A program made the position numbers and the translations under genes. A DNA stretch of 64,000 nucleotides from Chlamydiae bacterium Ga0074140 (lineage in GTDB: Bacteria; Chlamydiota; Chlamydiia; Chlamydiales; Rhabdochlamydiaceae): contig LNES01000006.1 in assembly GCA_001464115.1 (NCBI GenBank), positions 62,001-126,000 of the forward strand, written 5' to 3'. Of this stretch, positions 1 to 8,978 are shown in pieces. The notes under the pieces are model-generated. The model was not told where the DNA came from. It ran no database searches and saw nothing but the letters and a program-made list of their open reading frames with translations. Each line of letters opens with the position of its first letter. Positions within the stretch are counted from its first letter, which is position 1.

Positions 1-397
1 GGGAATAGAAGCGATTTTCGCTTCGTCATCTGGACACGCCCCTATCCTTTTCAAGGTGGTTAAATATCTTCCCTCCTATGTCGCCATAAGGCCTCATTAC
101 GATGGGGCGGCATTCTCTCTTTTTCTCGACAGCACAGACAATCAATCTCTTCTTCTTTCTCCATATAAATCTTCGTTCACGATCGATGATTTTTTTTCTC
201 CTCCAAGAGAATTTCCTAGAGGACGCAATCAAAATTCTATCCTACTTATTCCAGGAGTGTTTCTAACTGAATTTTCCATTCAGCCAACGCCGCACATTGT
301 CGTGCAAAGCGGTCAAACCAGATATGCAACAATCGCATTCGCCATGAGGCCTAACTACACTCCTCATCAAAGCAAACACTCCCCGCTTCCCAGCTTC

Positions 398-466
398 AGA
401 GACAATCTCTGAATTAAACGTGAGGAGATCCTAGGGGATTCCGCGTTTAATTCGGAGAATGTCTCT
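398..466. repeat. 69-bp near-perfect palindrome (MITE-like or hairpin)
   Basis: Left arm AGAGACAATCTCTGAATTAAACG (398-420); right arm CGTTTAATTCGGAGAATGTCTCT (444-466); 21/23 complementary; centre near CCTAGG. Confidence 0.7.
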
Positions 467-525
467 TAGACCTTGAATAATTTTTTTGAAGGCAATAGGA
501 TGACCAAAAAAATCAGAGATCTTTC

Positions 526-3500
526 ATGTTCAGGTATTGGGTTTTTTTATTCACCTCAAACTCCCTGTTTGCATTAACGACGCTCAATGTCACGGTAGAT
601 ACAGACAATAATCCAGGCGGCATAGGAGAAGCCGGTGATTTGAGATTTTGCTTGAACTCAATGAATCAAGATTTAAGCACAATACCCGATGATTATGCGA
701 TTCTCTTTGCTTTTCCGATGACGATTCAACTCAATGGAATTCTGCCGATCATTAACAACTCCTCAAATCCTGTGAATATCACGATTGGTAACGCAGGTTC
801 TAGTCCTACGGTCACAATTGACGGTAATTCGGGCACTTACAGCGGATTTTTCATCCCGATGGGAAATGTAACTATCCAAAACATGACCCTTCAAAACCTC
901 ACTGCAAAAGGAGGCGATGGCGGAAACGGAATTTCAGGTGCGGGTGGCGGTATGGGAGCCGGAGGGGCCATTTACGTACCTCAAACTTTTTTAAATGGGT
1001 CTAATCCTTCTGTGACCTTGATGAATGTATTGATCAACAACTGCTCCGCGGTGGGTGGAAATGGAGGAAGTTATTTCAATATCTCCTCCCCTACCGGCAA
1101 TGAAGGCGGGGGTGGTGGCGGGGGCTTTAGCGGAAATGGAGGTAGTGTTACGGCAAGTGGAAGCACAGGCGGCGCTGGTGGCGGCGGTTTTGGCGGAAAC
1201 GGAGGAGATGCCACGCTTGCAACAGATGATCCACAGGGAGGAGGAGGAGGTGGTGGTGGTGGCTTGGGATCTCGTGCTACTTTAGGAACGCCTACAAATC
1301 TTGGGAATGGTGGCTCTGATGTGGACATCGGCTCCGATGGAGCTGGTCATGGTCTCATGATTACTGCTGGCTCTGGTGCAGGCGGCAACGCTGGAGGAAG
1401 TAGTGCGGGAGGTGGAGGTGGTGGGGGCGGCGCAACACCTGGAGGGGGCGGTGGCGGAAGCTTCGGAACAAGTGGAACGCAAGCGCAAGGTACAACGCCT
1501 CCGGGAGGAAGCGCTGCTCCCTCTGGAGGTAATGGAGGAGATGGAGGAGGAGGGGGCGGCGGAGGAATCGTAGTAATCGGTACTACAAATGGAATTGATG
1601 GACAGGCCGGGAGTGGCGGCTATGGCGGCGGTGGGGGTGGCGGTGCTGGCACTGGGGCCTATGATAGCGCATATACTGTGCGTGGTGGATCCGGAGGAAC
1701 TGGTGGCGGTGGAGGCGGCGGCGGAGTCGATCAGTCTGGCTCGACGCCTGCGGGAGGTGGTGACTCTCTTGGCGGTGGAGGTGGGGGTGGAGGCGGTCCC
1801 TCCAGCGGTTCGCTTTCCGCCGGAGGAACGGATATAGGCCATCTCGGCGGCGGAGCTGGAGGAGATGGCGCAAGTACCTTTGGGCCTGGCTCTGGTGGCG
1901 GTGGAGGCGGTGGCGGAAGCGGTCTCGGAGGCGCTATTTTTGTGGATAGTGGCTTGAATTTCACCATTCAAGCAATCCCAGGAATTCCCACTGTCTTCAA
2001 CACCCCAAACAGTACAGCACAAGCCGGCATGCGTGGAACAGGCGGTCCTGATGCTACCGATGGGAGTGACGGATCTGCATTGGGAAATAGTATTTTTCTG
2101 CGTACGGGTTCTTCGCTCACCTTTCGAGCACAAGATGCGAATGATCTTTTGATACTGGGCGATCAAGTCTCATTTGTGGATGACACTCAGTTCGGTACAG
2201 TAGGAACAGCTGTTTCAGTCAACGGCAACGGAACTGTCATTTACAACGGAACAACCGCCTATCAAGGGACTGTCCAGATCAACAACGCGAATTTTAAAGT
2301 GAATGGACAGATCGATCAAGCGTCCATTAACGTTTGCAGAAACATTGGTTTTAGCCAGCAAAGGGGTCAGCTCAGCGGCATCGGGACCTTGACGGGTAAT
2401 GTCTTCGTCAATTCCGGCACGATCTCTCCAGATACTGGGGGAACACTTACGCTCGGAAGCTTGACTCTAAGTCCAGCAGATCCGCTTAACAACACCCTTG
2501 GAAGCCTTGTCCATATCGAAATCAACTCGGGCGGGACATCTTTAGTATCCGTTACAGGGCCCGCATCGCTCGCAGGTGTCTTGGAGATCACACTCGATCC
2601 AAACGCTAATCCTGGAGCATACACCGTTCTCACTTCGTCAGGTATTACAGGCACTTTTGATTCCGTTGCTTTTACGGGGACAAGCCCAAATTATTCGCTC
2701 TCCTATCTTCCGCTCGGAACTCCTACGTTTGTGCAGTTCAATTTTTTAGGCTTTTCCCCCTCCTTTCCGACTCTTTCCACACAGGGTCTCCGAGGTAACA
2801 ACCTAAGAGTTGCTAATTACCTCAATATTCTAGGCCCAGAGGCAGATTCGTTGGGATTGACAGATCAATTTGCTCTTTTAAACGATCTCTCTCCTTCGCA
2901 GTACAAAAAGGCCCTTGAAGCCATCAGCCCCTCGAGAAACTCCATTCCCTCATTTGTTTCGCAAAACACTATGTTCATGTTTTCCGGATCGCTAGGCTCT
3001 CATTTTGCGAAGAGACGTCTTGCACGCGGTGCCAGTAAAAGTCGCTTTGCAAAGGAAACGGCTTTCTTAGCTTGCAACGATTTTTTAGCAGACAATCACT
3101 CTCTTCAGAGAAGGATTTACGCACCTTGCAAAAACCCCGATTCTCAAGTATGGGCAACTGGTTTCGGTCAATTCAGCCATCAGAATTCTCAAGATCAAAC
3201 GCCTGCTTTTGATTTCAACAGCGGAGGCCTTTTTGCAGCTTATGATTACGGCAATACCGATCAAGGGTACATCGGCACGCTTGCAGGATACGCTCACTCA
3301 TCGGTTCACGAGCATGAACCTTCAGGAAATAGCCATTTAGATGCGGGATATATCAGCCTCTATGGAACGAAGTATTTCTCCGATTTCTTCATCGACGCTT
3401 CCGTTTGGGGCAACTATACGAAAGTCGAACAAAAGCGCACCATCTCCTTTCCTGGTTTTAAAAAGAGCGCAAGAAGTTCTTATAACGCAGAACAAATCGA

Positions 3501-3966
3501 CCTCCACTTTGGTGCAGGATACGATTTCAATAAAAACACCGTAACTATCGAACCCTTTGCTTTAATAGATTGGGTCTTCGAATGGGACCAGAGCTATTCG
3601 GAGAAAGGAGCCGCTCCCTACAACATGACGTTCCCCTCTAGAACTTCATGGATGATACGGTTTGAAACGGGCCTCAATGGATATAAGACAACGACTTACA
3701 GCTGGGGAGTTTTTATCGCGCAGGCGAAGTTGAGCTATGTCTACAAAAAACCTCATAACGTAGGACGTCTTAACCCAGCGATTATTAGCGCTCCGACATC
3801 CTTTGTCGTCGAGGCTTTTACCGTCGAACAAAGCCTCATCTCTCCCGCCGCAGAGCTTTTTTGGCAGACAAACTGGAACGGTTTTGGATCCGTCAGCTAT
3901 GCAGGAGAATTTGGAAGCGGTTACAGTTCCAATCAATTCTTCGCAAAGATCGGATACGCTTTTTAA
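526..3966 (+). CDS. Autotransporter with Gly-rich passenger and C-terminal beta-barrel
   Basis: 1146-aa ORF; hydrophobic N-terminus; long GGxG tracts (about 900-1940); GGAIYV/GGAIFV motifs; C-terminal region (QVWATGFGQFSHQ...) typical of an autotransporter barrel, ending in F. Confidence 0.85.
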   Translation: MFRYWVFLFTSNSLFALTTLNVTVDTDNNPGGIGEAGDLRFCLNSMNQDLSTIPDDYAILFAFPMTIQLNGILPIINNSSNPVNITIGNAGSSPTVTIDGNSGTYSGFFIPMGNVTIQNMTLQNLTAKGGDGGNGISGAGGGMGAGGAIYVPQTFLNGSNPSVTLMNVLINNCSAVGGNGGSYFNISSPTGNEGGGGGGGFSGNGGSVTASGSTGGAGGGGFGGNGGDATLATDDPQGGGGGGGGGLGSRATLGTPTNLGNGGSDVDIGSDGAGHGLMITAGSGAGGNAGGSSAGGGGGGGGATPGGGGGGSFGTSGTQAQGTTPPGGSAAPSGGNGGDGGGGGGGGIVVIGTTNGIDGQAGSGGYGGGGGGGAGTGAYDSAYTVRGGSGGTGGGGGGGGVDQSGSTPAGGGDSLGGGGGGGGGPSSGSLSAGGTDIGHLGGGAGGDGASTFGPGSGGGGGGGGSGLGGAIFVDSGLNFTIQAIPGIPTVFNTPNSTAQAGMRGTGGPDATDGSDGSALGNSIFLRTGSSLTFRAQDANDLLILGDQVSFVDDTQFGTVGTAVSVNGNGTVIYNGTTAYQGTVQINNANFKVNGQIDQASINVCRNIGFSQQRGQLSGIGTLTGNVFVNSGTISPDTGGTLTLGSLTLSPADPLNNTLGSLVHIEINSGGTSLVSVTGPASLAGVLEITLDPNANPGAYTVLTSSGITGTFDSVAFTGTSPNYSLSYLPLGTPTFVQFNFLGFSPSFPTLSTQGLRGNNLRVANYLNILGPEADSLGLTDQFALLNDLSPSQYKKALEAISPSRNSIPSFVSQNTMFMFSGSLGSHFAKRRLARGASKSRFAKETAFLACNDFLADNHSLQRRIYAPCKNPDSQVWATGFGQFSHQNSQDQTPAFDFNSGGLFAAYDYGNTDQGYIGTLAGYAHSSVHEHEPSGNSHLDAGYISLYGTKYFSDFFIDASVWGNYTKVEQKRTISFPGFKKSARSSYNAEQIDLHFGAGYDFNKNTVTIEPFALIDWVFEWDQSYSEKGAAPYNMTFPSRTSWMIRFETGLNGYKTTTYSWGVFIAQAKLSYVYKKPHNVGRLNPAIISAPTSFVVEAFTVEQSLISPAAELFWQTNWNGFGSVSYAGEFGSGYSSNQFFAKIGYAF

Positions 3967-3976
3967 AAGTTGTCGA

Positions 3977-4390
3977 CTACTCCTTAAGAACAGCGGTGCA
4001 ATGACCACATCGTAAGGCGTCGATCGGGATTTCCATTTTGCATTCGGGACAAGCTTTTTGCGCAAAAAGCATCGCCTTTCTATGTAGACGACTCAAAACT
4101 TTCACAAGAATAAATACAGAAAAGCCCACGACAAAAAAGTTGAGAAGCGCTCCGATAAAAAGACCCAACTCTATTGTAACAGCAGGACTGGCCTCAGAGG
4201 CCTCTTTCAACGTGAGTTTAAAGCGGCTAAAGTCAACGCCTCCAACTAAAAAACCCAAGGGGGGCATCAGAACGTGATGGACCAAGGTGTCGACAATCTT
4301 CGTAAATGAAGCTCCTAAGATGATACCCACGGACATATCGATGACATTTCCGCGACTCAAAAATTTTTTCAAATCCTGATAAAATGCCAT
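3977..4390 (-). CDS. mscL: Large-conductance mechanosensitive channel with C-terminal zinc ribbon
   Basis: FLSRGNVIDMSVGIILGASFTKIVDTLVHHVLMPPLG is typical MscL; C-terminal CPEC...CGHC. Confidence 0.92.
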   Translation of the reverse strand: MAFYQDLKKFLSRGNVIDMSVGIILGASFTKIVDTLVHHVLMPPLGFLVGGVDFSRFKLTLKEASEASPAVTIELGLFIGALLNFFVVGFSVFILVKVLSRLHRKAMLFAQKACPECKMEIPIDALRCGHCTAVLKE

Positions 4391-4509
4391 AACACCGTTG
4401 AGATTCCTTGAAAGAAATTATCTGCAAAATAGACGTTTTTCTGAACAGCTTTGTGCTAATGAAAGCCCGTATCTACTGTTCTCGATGCAGCTTTTTCTGG
4501 CCCCTTTGC

Positions 4510-4896
4510 CTAAGTAGATAGAGCGTGATGCAAGAGCTCGCAGATCTGGAAACGATTGCCGTCGGAATCTACCACTGTTTGCATTTTTACATGACCAGGA
4601 ACTTCGATAACGTCCCCTTCACATTTTGCGCCCTTCTTGATCATTTCGCTTTTCACCTTTTCAAGATCTTCCACAGTGAATGTGACGACGGCGTTTTGCC
4701 CAGCTTTTACCTTTTCGTGGGGAGCTTCCTGGGCAATGCCAAGACGAGAGCCTCCTTCATATCCTTCCAATTCGGCCCATCCGAACTCTTCGTTAAGCTC
4801 CATCAGCTTCAATCCCACAACCTCCGTATAGTATTTAACGGCATCTCGGATATTTTTAACGACGATCCAGCTCAGTCCAATATTTTTAACTCTCAT
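4510..4896 (-). CDS. VOC/glyoxalase family protein
   Basis: SWIVVKNIRDAVKYYTEVVGLKLMELNEEFGWAEL ... DSDGNRFQI; VOC fold pattern. Confidence 0.8.
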   Translation of the reverse strand: MRVKNIGLSWIVVKNIRDAVKYYTEVVGLKLMELNEEFGWAELEGYEGGSRLGIAQEAPHEKVKAGQNAVVTFTVEDLEKVKSEMIKKGAKCEGDVIEVPGHVKMQTVVDSDGNRFQICELLHHALST

Positions 4897-4942
4897 AAAA
4901 TTCCTCCGTTCATTAAGACAGTTTCCAACATCATTGAAATTT

Positions 4943-5611
4943 TTATCGCATATGCTCTTTCCACGCCCCTTGGGGAATGGTAACCGCCCAATTTCTCCAT
5001 CCTTCTTGATTGCGATATAAATACATCTCTTCAGCCTTTACGATATGCAAGCACCCTTGGCTAGGTACGCGATCAGGAAATCGAATGCCATCCAAATGGT
5101 CTATCTCGTGTTGAAAAATACGAGCGACGTAACTAAAGTGCGTTTCATAGATTTCACGACCTTCTCTGTTTAGAGCTTTTATTTTGACCCTACTTGGTCT
5201 TTTTACGATCCCCTTCACGTTACCAGTTGAAAAGCATCCTTCATACCACTCTTCGGTTTCTTGGGAGAGCTCTATGATTTCAGGATTGATATAAATGCGA
5301 AGCTCAGAAACTCCACCCTTTCCATCTGCTTTCGTATCAACCAGAATAACACGTATATCTCGACCTATCTGTGGAGCAGCTAATCCCACCAGAATATGCT
5401 TCTTCTGGTCAGACTGCTCTCCCTTTGCAAAACTAAGCATGCGATCGAATAGCAACTGCATATGCGGGTCTTTTATGTTTTCAGCTGTCAATGAACGACA
5501 ACGAACACCCAGAATAGGATCTTGGCAATCCACAAACCGAAGGGGTTCCGCTGATAAACCAAACGGTAAATTAGATAAGGTCACAAGGAGTCCAAAAATT
5601 AAAGTTCGCAT
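4943..5611 (-). CDS. Peptide deformylase-like protein with N-terminal signal peptide
   Basis: GLAAPQIG, EGCFS and QHEIDHLDG motifs of PDF; N-terminal MRTLIFGLLVTLSNLPFGLSA looks like a signal peptide. Confidence 0.85.
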   Translation of the reverse strand: MRTLIFGLLVTLSNLPFGLSAEPLRFVDCQDPILGVRCRSLTAENIKDPHMQLLFDRMLSFAKGEQSDQKKHILVGLAAPQIGRDIRVILVDTKADGKGGVSELRIYINPEIIELSQETEEWYEGCFSTGNVKGIVKRPSRVKIKALNREGREIYETHFSYVARIFQHEIDHLDGIRFPDRVPSQGCLHIVKAEEMYLYRNQEGWRNWAVTIPQGAWKEHMR

Positions 5612-5666
5612 AAATTTCCCAGATCATACCCATCTTCTAAATTCTATCCAATCACGTGAGGACCTT

Positions 5667-6083
5667 TCATATTTTCAGAGCTCTTTTAACCATCTCCTCC
5701 ATCTCTAGGGGAATCTTCTTCTTGGTAAAGCGACCAAGAATAAAATAGTAAAAGAGGGACAAAGGCCCCCGAACCTCAACACGAAAAGTCACATGCGTTT
5801 TGTCAGCACCCTGATGCATAGATTGATAGCTGACGACTTTCGCAAATGAAAGGTAGGTTTCTTGAACGACCAACTTCAGAGGTTCAACCCGTATTAATAG
5901 AGTTTTGAAAAGAGGGGTCCCGACAAATTTAGTATGACCTGCAGTGCCAGCCTGGAATGGGCCATCGATTTGACTTAATTCTATCTCTTGATCCCAGGTT
6001 TTCCAATTTTCAACATCTTGCCAAACTCTCCAAATTTGCACGGGTGTGGCTGTTGTTTCGACTGTATGTTCAACGATCAACAT
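5667..6083 (-). CDS. SRPBCC (polyketide cyclase/START-like) protein
   Basis: VEHTVETTATPVQIWRVWQDVENWKTWDQEIE N-terminal SRPBCC signature; 3' of the PadR gene with overlap. Confidence 0.8.
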   Translation of the reverse strand: MLIVEHTVETTATPVQIWRVWQDVENWKTWDQEIELSQIDGPFQAGTAGHTKFVGTPLFKTLLIRVEPLKLVVQETYLSFAKVVSYQSMHQGADKTHVTFRVEVRGPLSLFYYFILGRFTKKKIPLEMEEMVKRALKI

Positions 6084-6603
6084 GTTCTAAAACTTCCTCC
6101 TTTAACCATGAAATTTCTAATCCGAGTTGGGCGATCCCATACCGCAGCGCTTTGAGACGAACAGTTTTAAGAGATGAGCCGGCTAAGTTCTCCAGCCTCT
6201 CTTCAATTTTCCTGTACTCTTCGTAAGTTTTCTCGACTTTCTCTAATCTTTCCTGAAACAGCCGAACCATCTCCTTTCGATCAGTCACAAAAAAGAGTTT
6301 CAGAAGAAACTCGTTGCGCGGGGTTTCTGATCCTGTCGGACTTTCAAACCAGGCTCTAAATTCCTCTCGCCCCCTTTCTGTAATCGAAAAGATCTCTTTC
6401 TTTTTCTTCCCAACATAAGCCAGCTCGGAAATCACCTTTCTCTCTTTTGCCAAAGCCTTCAGTGTCGGATAGATTGTCGAGTCAGACTCGCGCCAGAAAT
6501 ACACAGTCGAACGCCCCATCAGAGCCCTGATCTCATACCCTGTGGAAGGACCCGCAAGGAGCACCCCCAAAATTGCATAGCGGGTTTTATTGAGTGATCG
6601 CAT
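6070..6603 (-). CDS. PadR-family transcriptional regulator
   Basis: RYAILGVLLAGPSTGYEIRALM ... FWRESDSTIYPTLKALAKERKVI PadR wHTH; start taken at the internal Met of the 6070..6627 ORF. Confidence 0.85.
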   Translation of the reverse strand: MRSLNKTRYAILGVLLAGPSTGYEIRALMGRSTVYFWRESDSTIYPTLKALAKERKVISELAYVGKKKKEIFSITERGREEFRAWFESPTGSETPRNEFLLKLFFVTDRKEMVRLFQERLEKVEKTYEEYRKIEERLENLAGSSLKTVRLKALRYGIAQLGLEISWLKEEVLEHVDR

Positions 6604-6722
6604 GAAAAATACCCAGTTTCTGGGCATTATGTGGGCGCTGATGATTTTTCAACTACACAAATCAATTTTTGAGCTAGCAAAGCAGAAAAAGAACTCTTTG
6701 TGTACGATCCATTTAGAGACAC

Positions 6723-7550
6723 ATGAAGATTAGCGAATATAAACATCCGGTTCTCTTTTATCTTCTATGCACGCTCACCACCTGGTTCTTCTGGTTTGCT
6801 GCGGCATATTTGAGCCACCTTCCTGCCAATGAGGGTGATTACGCCACTTGGAGCGGAGCGTTGTTGCTAGTCGGCTTAGCAAGCCCTATGGTGATTGCGT
6901 TTTTGATGATCTACCTGAACCCGCAACTACGCTCCGATCTGCTGAGCAGGCTTTTTACTTTTAAAAAGGCGCGACCCGTCTACCTCTTCTTAACATGTTT
7001 TCTGATGCTTGGAAGCATCCTATTAGCTCAGGCCGTTTCACTAATTTTCGGTTATAGTGCTGACCAGTTTGCTTTTTCAGGTGGAACCTCTTTTTCCTAT
7101 TCGCTTTTTCCTGCGTGGGTCATGCTTATTTTGGCACCTGGCGTAGAAGAGCTTGCTTGGCACTCATACGGAACCGACTGCCTTCGATCTCGCTTTAGCC
7201 TCTTTACCACCTCACTGATCTTTACTATTTTTTGGGTGCTTTGGCATTTCCCCCTATCCTTTATCCAAGGTTACTACCATAGCAATATTGCTGGGATGAG
7301 CTGGATCTACGCTTTAAACTTTTCCTTCAGCCTGTTCCCTTTTGTTTTACTGATGAACTGGCTCTACTACAAAACTCATCGGAACATCATGGTCGCAGTC
7401 ATTTTTCACATTACCGCTGGCGTTTTTAACGAGCTTTTTGCAACCCATCCTGACACCAAAGTGATTCAAACTCTTCTATTATCGACCTTGGCGATCATTC
7501 TGATTTTCAACGAGCCAAAATTTTTCTTCCTCAAAAAGCCTGCTCAATAA
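6723..7550 (+). CDS. CPBP-family intramembrane protease-like membrane protein
   Basis: Multi-TM; EELAWHSYGTDCLRSR and FWVLWHFPL motifs of the CPBP/Abi family. Confidence 0.8.
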   Translation: MKISEYKHPVLFYLLCTLTTWFFWFAAAYLSHLPANEGDYATWSGALLLVGLASPMVIAFLMIYLNPQLRSDLLSRLFTFKKARPVYLFLTCFLMLGSILLAQAVSLIFGYSADQFAFSGGTSFSYSLFPAWVMLILAPGVEELAWHSYGTDCLRSRFSLFTTSLIFTIFWVLWHFPLSFIQGYYHSNIAGMSWIYALNFSFSLFPFVLLMNWLYYKTHRNIMVAVIFHITAGVFNELFATHPDTKVIQTLLLSTLAIILIFNEPKFFFLKKPAQ

Positions 7551-7577
7551 TTCACGGAGAGAAGAAGAGGTGGGGGT

Positions 7578-8018
7578 TCAAAGCCGCTTCTTGTTCTTGC
7601 TTTCCAAGCGCTCGATGTATTTTTTTCGAATCTTTTTAAACTCTTCCTTGAGAAGATCGAGCTCCTCGTCGCTCTCGTCCTCGATCTCTAAAAAGAAGTC
7701 GCGTGTATTTTTTGTGCCATACAAGATCTCATCGAGTTTCAATTGAATTGAACGCGCTTCACGATACTGGGTGTTCTGAATTAAGATTACCATTAAGAAA
7801 GTTGTGATCGTTGTTCCGGTATTAATGATGAGCTGCCATCTTGCGTCAAATCCCAGAAAAAATCCGGAAGCAGCCCATAGGATAATTAAAAGAAGAGCCA
7901 AAAGAAATGCTATAGGAGACCCCATCCAGCGAGAGGTCTTCTCTGCTATGCCGCGGAAAGCGGATTGAAATTTATGCTTCGGCAGCGATGACTGTGCGTG
8001 AATTGAATTTTTTTCCAT
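7578..8018 (-). CDS. Low-affinity iron permease family membrane protein
   Basis: MGSPIAFLLALLLIILWAASGFFLGFDARWQLIINTGTTITTFLMVILIQNTQYREARSIQLKLDEI. Confidence 0.85.
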   Translation of the reverse strand: MEKNSIHAQSSLPKHKFQSAFRGIAEKTSRWMGSPIAFLLALLLIILWAASGFFLGFDARWQLIINTGTTITTFLMVILIQNTQYREARSIQLKLDEILYGTKNTRDFFLEIEDESDEELDLLKEEFKKIRKKYIERLESKNKKRL

Positions 8019-8165
8019 GAGAAACAGACCCTCTTTTTAATCTTAGCGCCGATCTCTTAACGAAGAGAATTCTTCAAACACTAAAGATCGGGACTTCTAG
8101 AATCTCGCCCAGACCCAGCCCTAGAGAGATGTAACGCAACTAGGCTTAATTCGACATAGCCAGTG

Positions 8166-8246
8166 TTAGATAATCCCGATCAACTTCAGAATAATAATCA
8201 CAATGATTGGAACGCCCAACAACCAGAGAATGATCGCTTTTCCCAT
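8166..8246 (-). CDS. Small hydrophobic membrane protein, 26 aa (not in supplied ORF track)
   Basis: Reverse strand reads MGKAIILWLLGVPIIVIIILKLIGII-stop, preceded by GAAAGAGGGCTTA (SD-like). Confidence 0.6.
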   Translation of the reverse strand: MGKAIILWLLGVPIIVIIILKLIGII

Positions 8247-8340
8247 TAAGCCCTCTTTCAATGGATCTCGATTTATCTCTGAATTGCCACTGAGAGTGTT
8301 TTTATTCCACTAAAATTTCTGATCGCATTCTTTCAGAAAT

Positions 8341-8778
8341 CTAATCGGAAAGCAGACCACTGGCCAGATCTTTGGCTAGCTTTCCATCCACAGCACTGTT
8401 GAGCTTCATAACCGCCTTCATGACCAGGCCCAGATCTTTTTTCGTCTTGGCACCTGAATCGGCGATTGCTTGAAGGACAATTTTTTTTGTCTCTTCTGCG
8501 GAAGGAGCCTTGGGCAAAAACTCTTGGATAATCGCGAGCTCGCTCTTTAACTTCCCCGCGATGTCGGGACGATTTGCTTGCTGGGCCTGTTCCAGAGCTT
8601 CCTGCAAACTGCCGAAATAGGTCTTGAATAGCTTCACGACCTCAGTGTCAGCCAGGCCCGCACGCGCGTCCACAGCCAATATTTTGGATTTCAGCATCCG
8701 CAAGGTATCTAGCCGAATCTGATCACGACTGCGCATTGCCTCTTTGATGCCTTCATTAATTCTCTCGATGATGGTCAT
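8341..8778 (-). CDS. GatB/YqeY domain protein
   Basis: IIERINEGIKEAMRSRDQIRLDTLRMLKSKI ... LGLVMKAVMK ... VDGKLAKDLASGLL typical of YqeY. Confidence 0.92.
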   Translation of the reverse strand: MTIIERINEGIKEAMRSRDQIRLDTLRMLKSKILAVDARAGLADTEVVKLFKTYFGSLQEALEQAQQANRPDIAGKLKSELAIIQEFLPKAPSAEETKKIVLQAIADSGAKTKKDLGLVMKAVMKLNSAVDGKLAKDLASGLLSD

Positions 8779-8978
8779 AAATCCCCTCTTTTCAAAGTAA
8801 GATTAGGTAATTTTTGAATTTTCCCCCAATTAAAAGTTCTCGATTCAGCGAGTGAGACCGACGGCTTAGAGGAATGGATTTTTTGATTATAATTATTTTT
8901 AAATCAACACGACTAAAATTCCCATTATTCAATATTTATAACGCGCATTATAATTAGCAAGAAAAGAGAGATGGGATC

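Noticed and set aside
56-412. 118-aa ORF before the autotransporter
   Set aside because: No SD, no recognisable domain, and its end falls in the palindromic element; could be a decayed gene but is unsupported.
1282-2166. Long antisense ORF (294 aa) and others inside the autotransporter gene
   Set aside because: GGN codon repeats remove stops in other frames; products are low-complexity Ser/Thr/Pro/Arg without recognisable domains.
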